Of a stretch of 64,000 bases of DNA, positions 45,778 to 55,052 are shown piece by piece. Every line of letters starts with the position of its first letter. The first letter of the stretch is position 1. Under the pieces are notes generated by a model. It did not search any database and was not told the DNA's origin. It saw only the letters and a program-made list of their open reading frames with translations. A program made the translations under genes and the position numbers. This DNA is from Motiliproteus sp963974645 (GTDB taxonomy: Bacteria > Pseudomonadota > Gammaproteobacteria > Pseudomonadales > Balneatricaceae): assembly GCA_963974645.1 (NCBI GenBank), contig CAXBEA010000004.1:6735-70734 (forward strand). Direction: 5' to 3'.

Positions 45778-46417
45778 GAGCTACTCCTGTCAGGATCCCT
45801 GTGGATCGAGTTATTATTACAAGCCAGCTGCTGATAGTACGCCCTGCCTCGTTATTGACAAACTTTGCCTGCCTACATAGGTTAAATAAATTTTTACTAC
45901 GGCTTAGTTAAACATTTGATAACCAATAGAGGGGGATGATGAAGAGAGGAGAATTCAAGGGGCAGGGTCCGGATGCGGTGATTAACATCCGTATGGCTCA
46001 CCCTAATACCTCTGCGCCATTTCCCTAAACTATCGAAAGATAAAACATTTATTAGCTAAATCCAGACCAACTCGCATAATGTCCATGGTAGGCCCCCTCT
46101 GTTTGATTGGTAGCGACAACTCCAATCTGGCACCTAGATGCCGCTTGAGAGGGGGTCCATGCCATTTTCTACATCATGGCGCGAACCAGGTATCAAAAAA
46201 ACCCCCTAAACGCACCATCCTCACCCCTTAAAAAACATCATCCAATCCTTTGGTCTATAATAATATTCTTGGCATTTATGGGGTCACTTCCCTGTTGCTT
46301 CAGCATTCCAAACTAGGCACACTCAAGCTCAATCCAATTTATTCAACTGGTCAAAAAACTAGACAATACCGGTTATCTTTACCAACGATCCGCCATGCTA
46401 ATTAAGGTTACCTATCG
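45778..46417. promoter_or_regulatory. Regulatory region between aminotransferase and ABC importer
   Basis: 640 bases without a gene between divergent units. It holds a small inverted repeat CGGATG/CATCCG (45970-45991), which may be an operator, and the larger folded element at 46084-46180. The 100 bases before the ABC ATPase start are AT-rich. AAGG lies about 10 bases before its ATG. Confidence 0.6.
46084..46180 (+). ncRNA. Possible structured leader RNA (three-way junction)
   Basis: Closing stem: CATGG + CCCCCTCT (46084-46100, small bulge between) with AGAGGGGG (46148-46155) + CCATG (46157-46161). Inside are two hairpins: GATTGG/CCAATC (46105-46110 / 46122-46127) and GGCA/TGCC (46129-46132 / 46139-46142). 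A following GCCAT/ATGGC pair (46161-46165 / 46176-46180) overlaps the right arm and could compete with the closing stem. No U-tract follows, so it is not a simple terminator. It lies 240 bases before the ABC ATPase gene. I do not recognise a known riboswitch class; the strand is uncertain because the fold is nearly symmetric. Confidence 0.45.
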
Positions 46418-47536
46418 ATGAGCACTGCTTCAGTTTCAACTAGCCCGGCCTCCGATGACCAGTACGTCCGTTTCATCAACGTCAAGAAAAGCTACGATCA
46501 GAAGAACCTAGTCGTCAAAGACTTCAATCTCGATATCAAGAAGGGCGAGTTCGTTACCCTGTTGGGGCCTTCGGGTTCGGGCAAGACCACTTGCCTGATG
46601 ATGCTGGCCGGGTTCGAGGATGTCACCAGTGGCAGCATTCTTGTCAACGGCCAGCCGGTTACCAACGTCGCCCCCTACCATCGCAACATCGGCATGGTGT
46701 TTCAGCATTATGCGCTATTTCCACATATGACCATCGCCGAGAACCTCGCCTACCCGCTCAAGGTTCGCAAGATCGCCGCGAACGAGGTCGACCGGCGGGT
46801 GATGGAATCGCTGGCGCTGGTCGAACTAACCGATTTCGCCAAGCGCTTCCCGGGACAGCTCTCCGGTGGCCAGAAGCAACGAGTGGCGCTGGCACGGTCA
46901 CTGATTTTCGAACCCAGCATCGTATTGATGGATGAACCTCTCGGGGCGCTTGATAAGAACCTGCGCGAGCAGATGCAGTTCGAAATCAAACGGCTCCATG
47001 AAGATCTCGGTTTCACCGCCATCTACGTCACCCACGATCAGACCGAAGCGTTGACGATGTCGGACCGGATCGCGGTATTCGACGACGGCGTGGTGCAGCA
47101 GTGCGCCGCCCCCGATGTGCTGTACGAGCAGCCTGCCAACGCCTTTGTGGCTGACTTTATCGGTGAAAATAACCATATCCCCGGCACCGTCCACCAGATC
47201 GATAACGGCGTGGCGCAGGTCCGCCTCGAAGACGGTACCCTGGCAACAAGCGCCAATCCCAACTGTCCGCCGCAGGGGCAACCCTGCGTACTGACGATTC
47301 GACCGGAAAATCTGTTTATCGCCGGCGACCAGCCGCTCGATAACAGCATCGATGCTGATTTCATCACCCGACTCTATGTCGGTGATTCGATCCGTTATTT
47401 CTTCAAGATGGCCGGTGGCTCCGAGCTAATGGTGAAAGCCCTCAACGACCGGATGGCTCCCGATATTGCCCCTGGCGCTCGCACCCGTTTAACCTGGGCT
47501 ACCGAGGGAGGTTTAGCATTGAGTGCCGAGGGCTGA
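46418..47536 (+). CDS. Polyamine-type ABC importer ATPase (PotA-like)
   Basis: 372 residues. Walker A GPSGSGKTT at 50-58, signature LSGGQKQRVALARSL, Walker B IVLMDEPLGALDKNL, switch His in YVTHDQTEA, and a C-terminal TOBE regulatory domain (from about 285). Family members import spermidine, putrescine or related amines. First gene of a four-gene plus-strand operon. Beside an omega-aminotransferase, so the import of an amine or amino acid that the aminotransferase can use is likely. Confidence 0.93.
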   Translation: MSTASVSTSPASDDQYVRFINVKKSYDQKNLVVKDFNLDIKKGEFVTLLGPSGSGKTTCLMMLAGFEDVTSGSILVNGQPVTNVAPYHRNIGMVFQHYALFPHMTIAENLAYPLKVRKIAANEVDRRVMESLALVELTDFAKRFPGQLSGGQKQRVALARSLIFEPSIVLMDEPLGALDKNLREQMQFEIKRLHEDLGFTAIYVTHDQTEALTMSDRIAVFDDGVVQQCAAPDVLYEQPANAFVADFIGENNHIPGTVHQIDNGVAQVRLEDGTLATSANPNCPPQGQPCVLTIRPENLFIAGDQPLDNSIDADFITRLYVGDSIRYFFKMAGGSELMVKALNDRMAPDIAPGARTRLTWATEGGLALSAEG

Positions 47537-47651
47537 CATAGCATGCCCGGTTTCACCCCTGTTTCTAACGACGTTCGGATCTAAACGATCAACAGGCTTA
47601 AACAACCTGGAAGTAAAGCAGCAATAAAAAACGACAGAGGAAATAACAATA

Positions 47652-48707
47652 ATGAACAAACTTAGACAACTCGGCGCGGCTATCGCGCTCTGCACCGCCG
47701 CAGCGCCTGTGCTAGCCGACCAACTCACCGCCGTTTCCTTCGGTGGTGCTTATGGCGCCGCCCAGCAAAAACATATGATCGATCCTTTTATGAAGAAGAC
47801 CGGCCATAAGATCCTGTTCGAAAACTACTCCGGGGGTATCGCCGAGATCAAAGCCCAGGTCGAAAGTGGCAACATTCTGTGGGATGTGGTCGACATCGAA
47901 GTGATCGACCTGGAGCGCGCCTGTTCCGAAGGTCTGCTGGAAGTGTTCCCGCACGATACCCTGCCCGCCGGGGATGACGGCACCAAAGCCAGCGAGGACT
48001 TCTCCAAAGCCGCTCTGGCTAACGAGTGTGGCGTCGGCAATATCGTCTGGACCGTACTGTTCGCCTACAACCACGACACCATCAAAGGCGGCAACCCCAA
48101 TACCATCAACGATCTTTTCAACACCGCAAAATTCCCAGGCAAGCGCGCACTGCGAAAGCGTCCACAGGTCAACATGGAATGGGCACTGATAGCCGACGGC
48201 GTACCCAAGGACAAGGTCTACGAAGTGCTGGCCACCGACGCGGGCCAAAAGCAGGCGTTCGCCAAACTCGACAGTATCAAGGGTGATCTGGTCTGGTTTG
48301 ACAGCTGGTCCCAGGCTCCACAGCTGCTGAACGACGGCGGCGCGGTGATGGTCCAGTCGGCCAACGGCCGTTTCTTCGACGCCATCCAGAAAGATCAGAA
48401 GCCGTTCGAAATGGTCTGGGATGCGCACGTTTACGACCTCGACGTCTGGGCTATCGTTAAAGGCACCAAGAACAAGGCGCTGGCCGAAGAGTTTGTTCGC
48501 TTCGCCACCGGTTCCAAGCCTTTGAGTGGCATGCCCGAAGTGGCCTACGGCCCGACTCGTACCTCGTCTTACGCTTATGTCGACAAGGCGGTTATTCCTA
48601 AGTTGCCATCGGCTCACCTAGACGAAGGCCTGAAAGCATCGGGCGTTTTCTGGGCTGACTATGGTGAGTCCCTAGGAGAAAAGTTCAACGAGTGGTTGTT
48701 GAATTAA
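47652..48707 (+). CDS. Polyamine-type ABC importer substrate-binding protein
   Basis: 351 residues: signal peptide (AAIALCTAAAPVLA), then a class II periplasmic-binding fold of the PotD-like family (LTAVSFGGAYGAAQQKHMID; ENYSGGIAEIKAQVESGNIL; WDVVDIEVIDLERA). Conserved aromatic and acidic residues that would hold an amine (W, D, E) are present but I cannot predict the ligand. AGAGGAAA precedes the ATG. Second gene of the operon; the 177 bases after it hold repeats and a hairpin. Confidence 0.92.
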   Translation: MNKLRQLGAAIALCTAAAPVLADQLTAVSFGGAYGAAQQKHMIDPFMKKTGHKILFENYSGGIAEIKAQVESGNILWDVVDIEVIDLERACSEGLLEVFPHDTLPAGDDGTKASEDFSKAALANECGVGNIVWTVLFAYNHDTIKGGNPNTINDLFNTAKFPGKRALRKRPQVNMEWALIADGVPKDKVYEVLATDAGQKQAFAKLDSIKGDLVWFDSWSQAPQLLNDGGAVMVQSANGRFFDAIQKDQKPFEMVWDAHVYDLDVWAIVKGTKNKALAEEFVRFATGSKPLSGMPEVAYGPTRTSSYAYVDKAVIPKLPSAHLDEGLKASGVFWADYGESLGEKFNEWLLN

Positions 48708-48757
48708 ACAGCTGAATTAAATAGCTGAATTAAATAGCTGAATTAAATAGCTGAACG
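48698..48757. repeat. Tandem 13-bp repeats downstream of the binding-protein gene
   Basis: Three perfect copies of GCTGAATTAAATA at 48711-48749, preceded by a degenerate copy that overlaps the stop of the binding-protein gene and followed by a partial copy. Each unit contains TAA or TGA stops in all frames, so growth of the repeat does not extend the protein. Confidence 0.9.
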
Positions 48758-48825
48758 GATCGCTAGCAAGTCCCCCGTACTCGTGGTGCAGGCATCGCAA
48801 GTACGGCATGACCAAGCAACACCCT

Positions 48826-48841
48826 CGGGGCTTCGGCTCCG
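48826..48841 (+). promoter_or_regulatory. TTCG-loop hairpin between binding-protein and permease genes
   Basis: CGGGGC/GCTCCG (one G-T pair) closes a TTCG tetraloop, an especially stable RNA hairpin. Little T-tract follows. Its place suggests protection of the 3' end of binding-protein mRNA and lower expression of the permeases, as in many ABC operons. Confidence 0.55.
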
Positions 48842-48884
48842 GTCCTATTTCGTCTGTAGCAGCTTCGTTAGATAAGGTTTTTCT

Positions 48885-50174
48885 ATGTCACAGCCTGGCC
48901 AAACCGCAGATCCGGCATCATCCAGCAGCGCCTCACTCAGCTCGGGACTGACCGACGAAGAGGTCGCCCAGAGCCGTAAAATACTGCGCCGACGTAAGGC
49001 ACTCGCCAGCGCCTTTGTGATTCCATTGATGCTGTTTATCCTGATCGCATTCGTCGCCCCGATCGCCACCATGCTGTATCGCAGTGTCTATCACCCGACG
49101 GTGGCGCAACTGATTCCGACCACCCTCGAAGCGCTTGATCGCTGGGACGAGAGCGGTGACAGCCTACCCGACGACAGCGTGCTGAATCTGTTTGCGGTCG
49201 AACTGCAACAGCTGGCCAAAGAGCGAGAGTCGGGGAAACTGGCCGAGGAGATCAACCGTGGCCTGCCCGGCAGCTCCAGCCTGATCAAATCGACCGCCCG
49301 CGCGATCAAAAATCTCGACCCCGAACTGCTGGCCAGCGAAGGGGGTCAACGCCTGATCGCGCTCAAGCCGCAGTGGCAACAACTCGATATCTGGCGGGTG
49401 ATCAAGAAAGCCGGTCCGAAATTCACCGACCGTTATTACTTGACCGCGCTGGATCTGGAGCGTAATCCGGCCGGTGAGATAGAGCAACGCAGCACCGCCA
49501 TCTATATCAAGCTATCGCTCAAGAGCCTGTGGATCGCCATTCTGATCACCGGACTGACCGCCCTGATCGGTTTTCCGCTGTCCTACTATCTGGCCACCGC
49601 GTCGCCCAAGGTCGCCAACTCGCTGTTGGTGTTCGTACTGCTGCCGTTCTGGACCTCGCTGCTGGTGCGCACCACCGCCTGGATTGCACTGCTGCAGACC
49701 AACGGCGTGGTGAACAGTTTCCTGCAATCGATCCACGTCATCAACGAACCGATCGAGATGCTCTATACCCAGTTCGCCACCGTCATCGCGATGACCCATA
49801 TCCTGCTGCCGTTTATGATCCTGCCGCTGTACAGCGTGATGAAGGGGATCGACCCCAGCTACCTCCGCGCCGCCCTGTCGCTGGGTGCCAGGCCGTTGCC
49901 GGCGTTCATCCGGATCTACCTACCGATGACCATTCCGGGGCTGAGTGCCGGGGCACTGCTGGTGTTTATCATATCGATCGGCTACTACATCACCCCAGCG
50001 CTGGTCGGCGGTACCGAAGGCCAGATGATCAGTAACATCATCGCTTTCCATATGCAGTCTTCCAACAACTGGGAGCTGGCTGCCGCGCTCGGTTCGCTAC
50101 TGCTAGCGTTGATCACCTTTCTGTACTGGATCTACGACCGACTGGTCGGGATCAGCAACCTTAAGCTGGGGTGA
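48885..50174 (+). CDS. Polyamine-type ABC importer permease 1
   Basis: 429 residues, six membrane helices. The first helix (LASAFVIPLMLFILIAFVAP) is followed by an unusually long periplasmic loop of about 140 residues (to residue 210) before helix 2, a feature of a PotB subgroup. The EAA loop that contacts the ATPase is SLGARPLPAFIRIYLPMTIP. AAGG lies before the ATG. Third gene in the operon. Confidence 0.9.
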   Translation: MSQPGQTADPASSSSASLSSGLTDEEVAQSRKILRRRKALASAFVIPLMLFILIAFVAPIATMLYRSVYHPTVAQLIPTTLEALDRWDESGDSLPDDSVLNLFAVELQQLAKERESGKLAEEINRGLPGSSSLIKSTARAIKNLDPELLASEGGQRLIALKPQWQQLDIWRVIKKAGPKFTDRYYLTALDLERNPAGEIEQRSTAIYIKLSLKSLWIAILITGLTALIGFPLSYYLATASPKVANSLLVFVLLPFWTSLLVRTTAWIALLQTNGVVNSFLQSIHVINEPIEMLYTQFATVIAMTHILLPFMILPLYSVMKGIDPSYLRAALSLGARPLPAFIRIYLPMTIPGLSAGALLVFIISIGYYITPALVGGTEGQMISNIIAFHMQSSNNWELAAALGSLLLALITFLYWIYDRLVGISNLKLG

Positions 50175-50223
50175 AATCATGACTACGACAGCCTGCTTAT
50201 CCAATAGACGACCGAGCCTTAGT

Positions 50224-50251
50224 TTTCAGCATCAGCAACCTCAAGCCGGGA
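50224..50251 (+). repeat. Duplicated copy of the permease 1 gene end
   Basis: The stretch AGCATCAGCAACCTCAAGCC here repeats, with few changes, the last codons of permease 1 (about 50150-50173, encoding ISNLKLG). The copy lies just before permease 2 and now supplies its ribosome-binding region. Confidence 0.7.
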
Positions 50252-50258
50252 TTCAATA

Positions 50259-51107
50259 ATGGCCTTTCCAAAATATTTTACCTTCTGGCAAAAGCTTGGT
50301 ATGCACGGACTGCGATTGACCGCCTGGCTGGTGCTGGCATTCCTGATGTTGCCAATTCTGGTGATCATTCCGCTGTCGTTCAACGCCGAACCGTACTTCA
50401 CGTTTACTCAGGGAATGCTGGCGTTCGACCCTGAAGCCTACTCGCTGAAGTGGTACGCCGAGATCATCAATGATGACAAATGGCTATTGGCGATCAAGAA
50501 CAGCTTCTTTATCGGCTTCTGGGCCACGCTGATCGCCACTGTGCTGGGGACCTTTGCCGCCATCGGCCTATCCAATCCAGTGATGCCATGGCAGCGATTT
50601 ATCATGGCGGTGCTGCTGTCACCGATGATCGTACCGCTGATCATCACCGCCGCGGGTATGTATTTCTTCTATACCCAGCTCGGGCTAACCGGTAGCTATC
50701 TCGGAGTGATCGTCGCTCACGCCGCGCTCGGCACCCCGTTCGTTATCATCACCGTCAACGCCGCTCTGTCCGGGTTTGATTACTCGCTGATGCGCGCCTC
50801 GCTGGGGCTTGGCGCCACGCCGATCCAAACCTTCTTCAAGGTGATCATGCCGCTGATTCGTCCCGGAGTCATCTCCGGTGCGCTATTCGCCTTTATCACC
50901 TCGTTCGACGAAGTGGTGGTGATCCTGTTCCTGGCCGGCCCCGAGCAGCGTACCATCCCGCGGCAAATGTTCTCGGGACTGCGCGAGCAGATCAACCCGA
51001 CCATCCTGGCGGTGGCGGTACTGCTGGTGGTGGTCTCGGCGCTGATGCTGTTCACCATCGAATACCTGCGCGCGCGCGGCGAACGAATTCGCACCGGTCA
51101 GATCTAA
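50259..51107 (+). CDS. Polyamine-type ABC importer permease 2
   Basis: 282 residues, six membrane helices (PotC-like). The EAA loop is ASLGLGATPIQTFFKVIMPL, and helix 1 is AWLVLAFLMLPILVIIPLSF. Last gene of the operon. No clear terminator follows in the next 100 bases. Confidence 0.92.
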   Translation: MAFPKYFTFWQKLGMHGLRLTAWLVLAFLMLPILVIIPLSFNAEPYFTFTQGMLAFDPEAYSLKWYAEIINDDKWLLAIKNSFFIGFWATLIATVLGTFAAIGLSNPVMPWQRFIMAVLLSPMIVPLIITAAGMYFFYTQLGLTGSYLGVIVAHAALGTPFVIITVNAALSGFDYSLMRASLGLGATPIQTFFKVIMPLIRPGVISGALFAFITSFDEVVVILFLAGPEQRTIPRQMFSGLREQINPTILAVAVLLVVVSALMLFTIEYLRARGERIRTGQI

Positions 51108-51488
51108 TTTAAACCTGGCCCCGGCCGGGGTCGCCCTCAATGCTCGGAGCCGATGCTGCATGACTATTTTTTTATTCGGTTACAACTCTACCGAGTCGAT
51201 GAATAGAGTGATCAGACCCTCCCTAAATCGATAATTCCCTGTGCCTGTCAATAAATCGCCGGATTAGCTTTCGCACTACATTTTCAAGGCGGGAGTTGTG
51301 CTTATACCACCCCCTTTTTTGGCAAGAGGGGGCGACTGTGAATACATTGATATTCGATCAAGCCAGGAGTAATCTGTATTGGTTATAAGCTTATGGTTAT
51401 TAGTTATTAGTTATTAGTCAGATTTATATAGCTACGGGTTTCCCATCATTTCAACGTTGCTGAAAGCAAGAAGCAAGGAACCCTACCT
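51108..51488. other. Intergenic region before the SulP gene
   Basis: 381 bases without a gene. Contains three tandem copies of GTTATTA (51397-51417) in an AT-rich stretch roughly 70-90 bases before the SulP start, a possible promoter-proximal variable repeat. Nothing else recognised. Confidence 0.55.
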
Positions 51489-53207
51489 GTGCTCAAGCGA
51501 TACCTTCCCTTTTTAGAATGGATTGGCGACTACAACCGTGACACGCTGAGGTGCGATCTTGTAGCAGCCGTCATTGTTACGATTATGTTGATACCCCAGT
51601 CTCTCGCCTATGCGCTGCTGGCAGGGCTACCCGCTGAGGTGGGACTGTATGCCAGTATATTGCCGCTGGTTGCTTATGCGCTCTTGGGTACCAGTCGCAC
51701 CCTAGCGGTGGGTCCGGTCGCCGTGATCTCCCTGATGACCGCTGTCGCCTTAGCCAACCTCGGCCTACAAACTAGCGCCGAGTACCTTGCTGCAGCCGTC
51801 ACCTTGGCTTTTCTCTCCGGGATAATGCTGATCCTGATGGGAGTCTTTCGCCTGGGCCTGTGTGCGAATTTTCTTAGCCACCCGGTCATATCCGGATTTA
51901 TTACTGCGTCTGGGATTCTTATTGCAGCCAGTCAGCTGAAGCATATTCTCGGCGTTGAGGCCCACGGACATAATTTAGTCGATATAGCTCGCTCACTCTG
52001 GCAACAGCGGGAGGCAACAAACCTCATTACGTTGCTCTTGGGCGTGACGACCACGGCGTTTCTATTCTGGATCAGAAAACAGCTAAAACCGATGCTTCAA
52101 GGCTTCGGCATGCGCGCAAGCTTGGCGGACGTCCTGGCCAAGATAGGGCCTGTCCTGGCCGTTATGATCACGATACTACTGACGTGGGGATTTGACTTGG
52201 CTCTGGTCGGCGTCAAGGTTGTCGGGGAGGTGCCAACAGGCCTGCCCGGCCTGAGCCTGCCGGCCTGGGATCTTGATCTGTGGCAGCAACTCCTGACATC
52301 AGCGCTGCTTATCAGTGTCGTCGGTTTTGTCGAGTCGGTTTCGATAGCCCAGACCTTGGCTGCTAAGCGCCGTCAGCGGATCACACCGAATCAGGAGTTG
52401 ATCGGGCTAGGTAGTGCCAATATTGCCGCATCGCTTTCCGGCGGTTTTCCCGTTACCGGTGGTTTCTCGCGCTCTGTGGTTAACTTTGATGCCGGCGCTG
52501 AAACACCCGCAGCCGGCGCTTTCACCGCGGTGGGCATAGCTCTTGCCGCGCTGTTTTTAACCCCGCTGATCTTTTTTCTTCCGCAGGCGACACTGGCGGC
52601 GACCATCATTGTCGCCGTGCTGTCACTGGTTGATCTGGGCGTCATCAGAGGTACCTGGAACTACTCCAAGAATGATTTTGCAGCGATGTTCGCCACTATA
52701 GTGCTGACACTGCTGGAGGGGGTTGAACTGGGTATCACGGTGGGTGTGATCCTGTCGATCATGCTCCATCTGTATCGTACCAGTCGGCCACACAGTGCGT
52801 TGGTCGGTCGCGTACCGGGTACCGAACATTTCAGAAATGTGGATCGCCATGAGGTTGAAACCGATGCAGGCATCATCACTCTACGAGTCGATGAAAGCCT
52901 CTATTTTGCCAACGCCCGCTATCTTGAAGACCGGGTCTATGACCTGATCATGCAGAACCCACAAGCACGGCATGTGGTGTTAATGTGCCCGGCAATTAAC
53001 CTGATTGATGCCTCCGCACTGGTGAGCCTGGAAACAATCAACCGGCGTTTGTTAGATAGCGGGGTCAGGCTGCACCTGTCAGAGGTTAAAGGTCCGGTGA
53101 TGGACCAACTTAAGCGTAGCCAGCTCCTCGACGAGCTGTCGGGAGAGGTCTTTTTGAGTCAGTTCGACGCCTGGACGAAGCTGCGTTGCACCGTGTCTAG
53201 AAGCTGA
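51489..53207 (+). CDS. SulP-family inorganic anion transporter
   Basis: 572 residues: ten to fourteen membrane helices (about 25-420) with the family blocks PQSLAYALLAGLPAEVGLYA and GGFPVTGGFSRSVVNFDAGA, then a cytosolic STAS domain (about 435-560, LRVDESLYFANARYLEDRV). SulP proteins carry sulfate, bicarbonate or dicarboxylates; the ion is not deducible. Starts with GTG; AAGGA lies about 9 bases upstream. Convergent with the ridA-like gene. Confidence 0.93.
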   Translation: MLKRYLPFLEWIGDYNRDTLRCDLVAAVIVTIMLIPQSLAYALLAGLPAEVGLYASILPLVAYALLGTSRTLAVGPVAVISLMTAVALANLGLQTSAEYLAAAVTLAFLSGIMLILMGVFRLGLCANFLSHPVISGFITASGILIAASQLKHILGVEAHGHNLVDIARSLWQQREATNLITLLLGVTTTAFLFWIRKQLKPMLQGFGMRASLADVLAKIGPVLAVMITILLTWGFDLALVGVKVVGEVPTGLPGLSLPAWDLDLWQQLLTSALLISVVGFVESVSIAQTLAAKRRQRITPNQELIGLGSANIAASLSGGFPVTGGFSRSVVNFDAGAETPAAGAFTAVGIALAALFLTPLIFFLPQATLAATIIVAVLSLVDLGVIRGTWNYSKNDFAAMFATIVLTLLEGVELGITVGVILSIMLHLYRTSRPHSALVGRVPGTEHFRNVDRHEVETDAGIITLRVDESLYFANARYLEDRVYDLIMQNPQARHVVLMCPAINLIDASALVSLETINRRLLDSGVRLHLSEVKGPVMDQLKRSQLLDELSGEVFLSQFDAWTKLRCTVSRS

Positions 53208-53585
53208 TTGATCGAGGGAAACCGTCGAACAGACAGTCTATTTATCTGATTTTATTATATAACGAACACAAAACAGATCAGTGTTACTAACACAAATAAT
53301 CATCTGCCGGAATCTACAGAAAGGCCATCGGAACACGTTGTGTGAACATGCATAATCTCATAAATCTTGAGCTGTTGTGCCGTAATTATTGATACTGCGA
53401 TATCCTGAAGTTTGAACCGTCCAATCGGCAATAAACCGTCCAATCGACAATAAAGGGTGTGATTCAGTCGTGGGATCATTTACCGCGTCATATATAAAAC
53501 GGACGTGCGGGGTTCAGAGATACCGCCTGTACTCCAGATAGCTAACGCATGCAGCCTGAAGTTACTGCGAAGCTTAATGGCGCGA
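53208..53585. other. Intergenic region between SulP and ridA-like genes
   Basis: 378 bases between convergent genes. No gene. It contains a tandem 19-bp direct repeat with one mismatch (53417-53435 and 53436-53454, ACCGTCCAATCG...). No good terminator is seen for either gene. Confidence 0.55.
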
Positions 53586-53936
53586 CTAGTCAACCGCAGC
53601 AATAACCGAAATCTCTACGAGCAGCTCTGGCCTCGCCAGCTGCGCCTGAACACAGGCACGGGCCGGCGCGTCTCCGTCGGGTACCCAGGCATCCCATACC
53701 GCGTTCATTTCGGCGAAATCAATCATATCCTTGATATAAATAGTGGCTGACAAAATTTGATGGCGTGAAGAACCGACACTCTGGAGCAAGCTATCAATCT
53801 TTTTCAGCATGGTTTCAGTTTGTTTGGTAATGCAGGCTTTAGAATCAGCCGCGACTTGGCCACACAGGTAAGCGGTGCCATTGTGAACCACGGCTCGGCT
53901 CATCCGCGTTTTAGTTTCATAACGTTTGATCGTCAT
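53586..53936 (-). CDS. RidA-family reactive intermediate (enamine/imine) deaminase
   Basis: 116 residues of the YjgF/YER057c/UK114 fold: YLCGQVAADSKACITKQTE, ILSATIYIKDMIDFAEMNAV and the active-site region DAPARACVQAQLARPELLVE, whose Arg corresponds to Arg105 of E. coli/Salmonella RidA, needed to bind the carboxylate. RidA speeds hydrolysis of 2-aminoacrylate and similar enamines made by PLP-dependent lyases. A lyase of exactly that kind lies at 62346. Last gene of the minus-strand cluster. Confidence 0.9.
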   Translation of the reverse strand: MTIKRYETKTRMSRAVVHNGTAYLCGQVAADSKACITKQTETMLKKIDSLLQSVGSSRHQILSATIYIKDMIDFAEMNAVWDAWVPDGDAPARACVQAQLARPELLVEISVIAAVD

Positions 53937-54055
53937 TGATGACTCCCTGGTATTGGTTCATATTGAAAATATTTTTACGCTCTTAGTTCGTTTTTAACGT
54001 GACTAAGGCGACCGATCCCAGTAACGGTATCGCCTTGGGATCTTTTGAGTCCGGC

Positions 54056-54946
54056 TTAGTCTGCTGCTGTCTTGCAGGCTGGGTTCTTAAGGCGTGATAG
54101 CGGTCTGCTACCGAAGGCATAACATGCCAGCGAAGTAAAAATAACTGCGCTCCCCATCAGCGTCATTGTGCTGGGAGCCTCATTCAACGCCAACCACACC
54201 CAGAACGCTCCGATAATCGCTTCGAGCAACAGAAACAGGCTTACGTCGGTTGCGCTGATATAACGCGGGGCGATCTGTAACAGGGTAAATCCAATCGGCA
54301 TGGTAATGGCGGCAGTGAGTGCCATCGCGCCCAGCTGCACCGTGCTTGGTGTGGCTTGGCCTGCGCCTCCCAGCAGCGCAACCGCAGCGATGAAGATCCC
54401 CCCGAAGGCGAGACCCGGAGTCAGGTCCCTCGGTGCCTTTAGCCGTGCCCAATTGAAGTTAATCGCCATAAATACCGCGCAACCCAGGGCAAACAGGTTA
54501 CCGGTCACGCTGTTATCACCTCCGCTATCGAAAGCGATCACCGTGATCCCGACCAAGGTGCAGGCAATGGTGAGTGCAGTGCGTCGGCTAACGCGCTCGC
54601 CCAGCACCAGCCAACCGATGATCGCAGCAAACACCGGCGCCGTGCTGATGATCATCATCGCGGCGGCCGCGCTGGTCTGCTGAAGAGACTGGGTGAAACA
54701 GTAGGTGTTACCCGCGAAGAAAAAACCGCTGATCACGCCGGACCAACCCGCGTTGACGAAGGCCCGCAGGCATTTGAGCCGGTGGCGGATTAAGACCACG
54801 GCGCTAAATCCTAGGGTCAGAAACAGCCCGCGCCAGAACAGCACTTGGTCATGCTCCAGCTCAACCCAGCGGATCACCAGTACATCGGGAGACAACAAGA
54901 TCACGCCTGCGATGCTAAGCAGCAGGCCGGTCGTTTGCGGGGTCAT
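54056..54946 (-). CDS. EamA-family (DMT) transporter
   Basis: 296 residues, ten membrane helices in two EamA repeats (VEEGLF-free; visible blocks FFAGNTYCFTQSLQQTSAAA, STAPVFAAIIGWLVLGERVS, LFLLLEAIIGAFWVWLALNE). Likely an exporter of an amino acid or by-product. Being inside the catabolic cluster, it may relieve accumulation of an intermediate; that is inference. 106 bases after the M24 gene. Confidence 0.88.
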   Translation of the reverse strand: MTPQTTGLLLSIAGVILLSPDVLVIRWVELEHDQVLFWRGLFLTLGFSAVVLIRHRLKCLRAFVNAGWSGVISGFFFAGNTYCFTQSLQQTSAAAAMMIISTAPVFAAIIGWLVLGERVSRRTALTIACTLVGITVIAFDSGGDNSVTGNLFALGCAVFMAINFNWARLKAPRDLTPGLAFGGIFIAAVALLGGAGQATPSTVQLGAMALTAAITMPIGFTLLQIAPRYISATDVSLFLLLEAIIGAFWVWLALNEAPSTMTLMGSAVIFTSLACYAFGSRPLSRLKNPACKTAAD

Positions 54947-55052
54947 GTTTTCACCAGCTGTGTGTGAGGAGGACGGGGGGCGTAAAAAGCAGCGGGTCGA
55001 AGGCCCCCGCTAAGTCGGTGTCGCTATGATAAACGCAGCCTCTAAAGAGAGG

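Noticed and set aside
46084..46180. Simple Rho-independent terminator
   Set aside because: No T-tract follows on either strand, and the closing arms are about 50 bases apart with hairpins between.
47712..48617. Long (301-codon) minus-strand frame opposite the ABC binding-protein gene
   Set aside because: The plus-strand frame has a signal peptide, ribosome site and clear family motifs; the opposite frame follows from GC-rich codon use.
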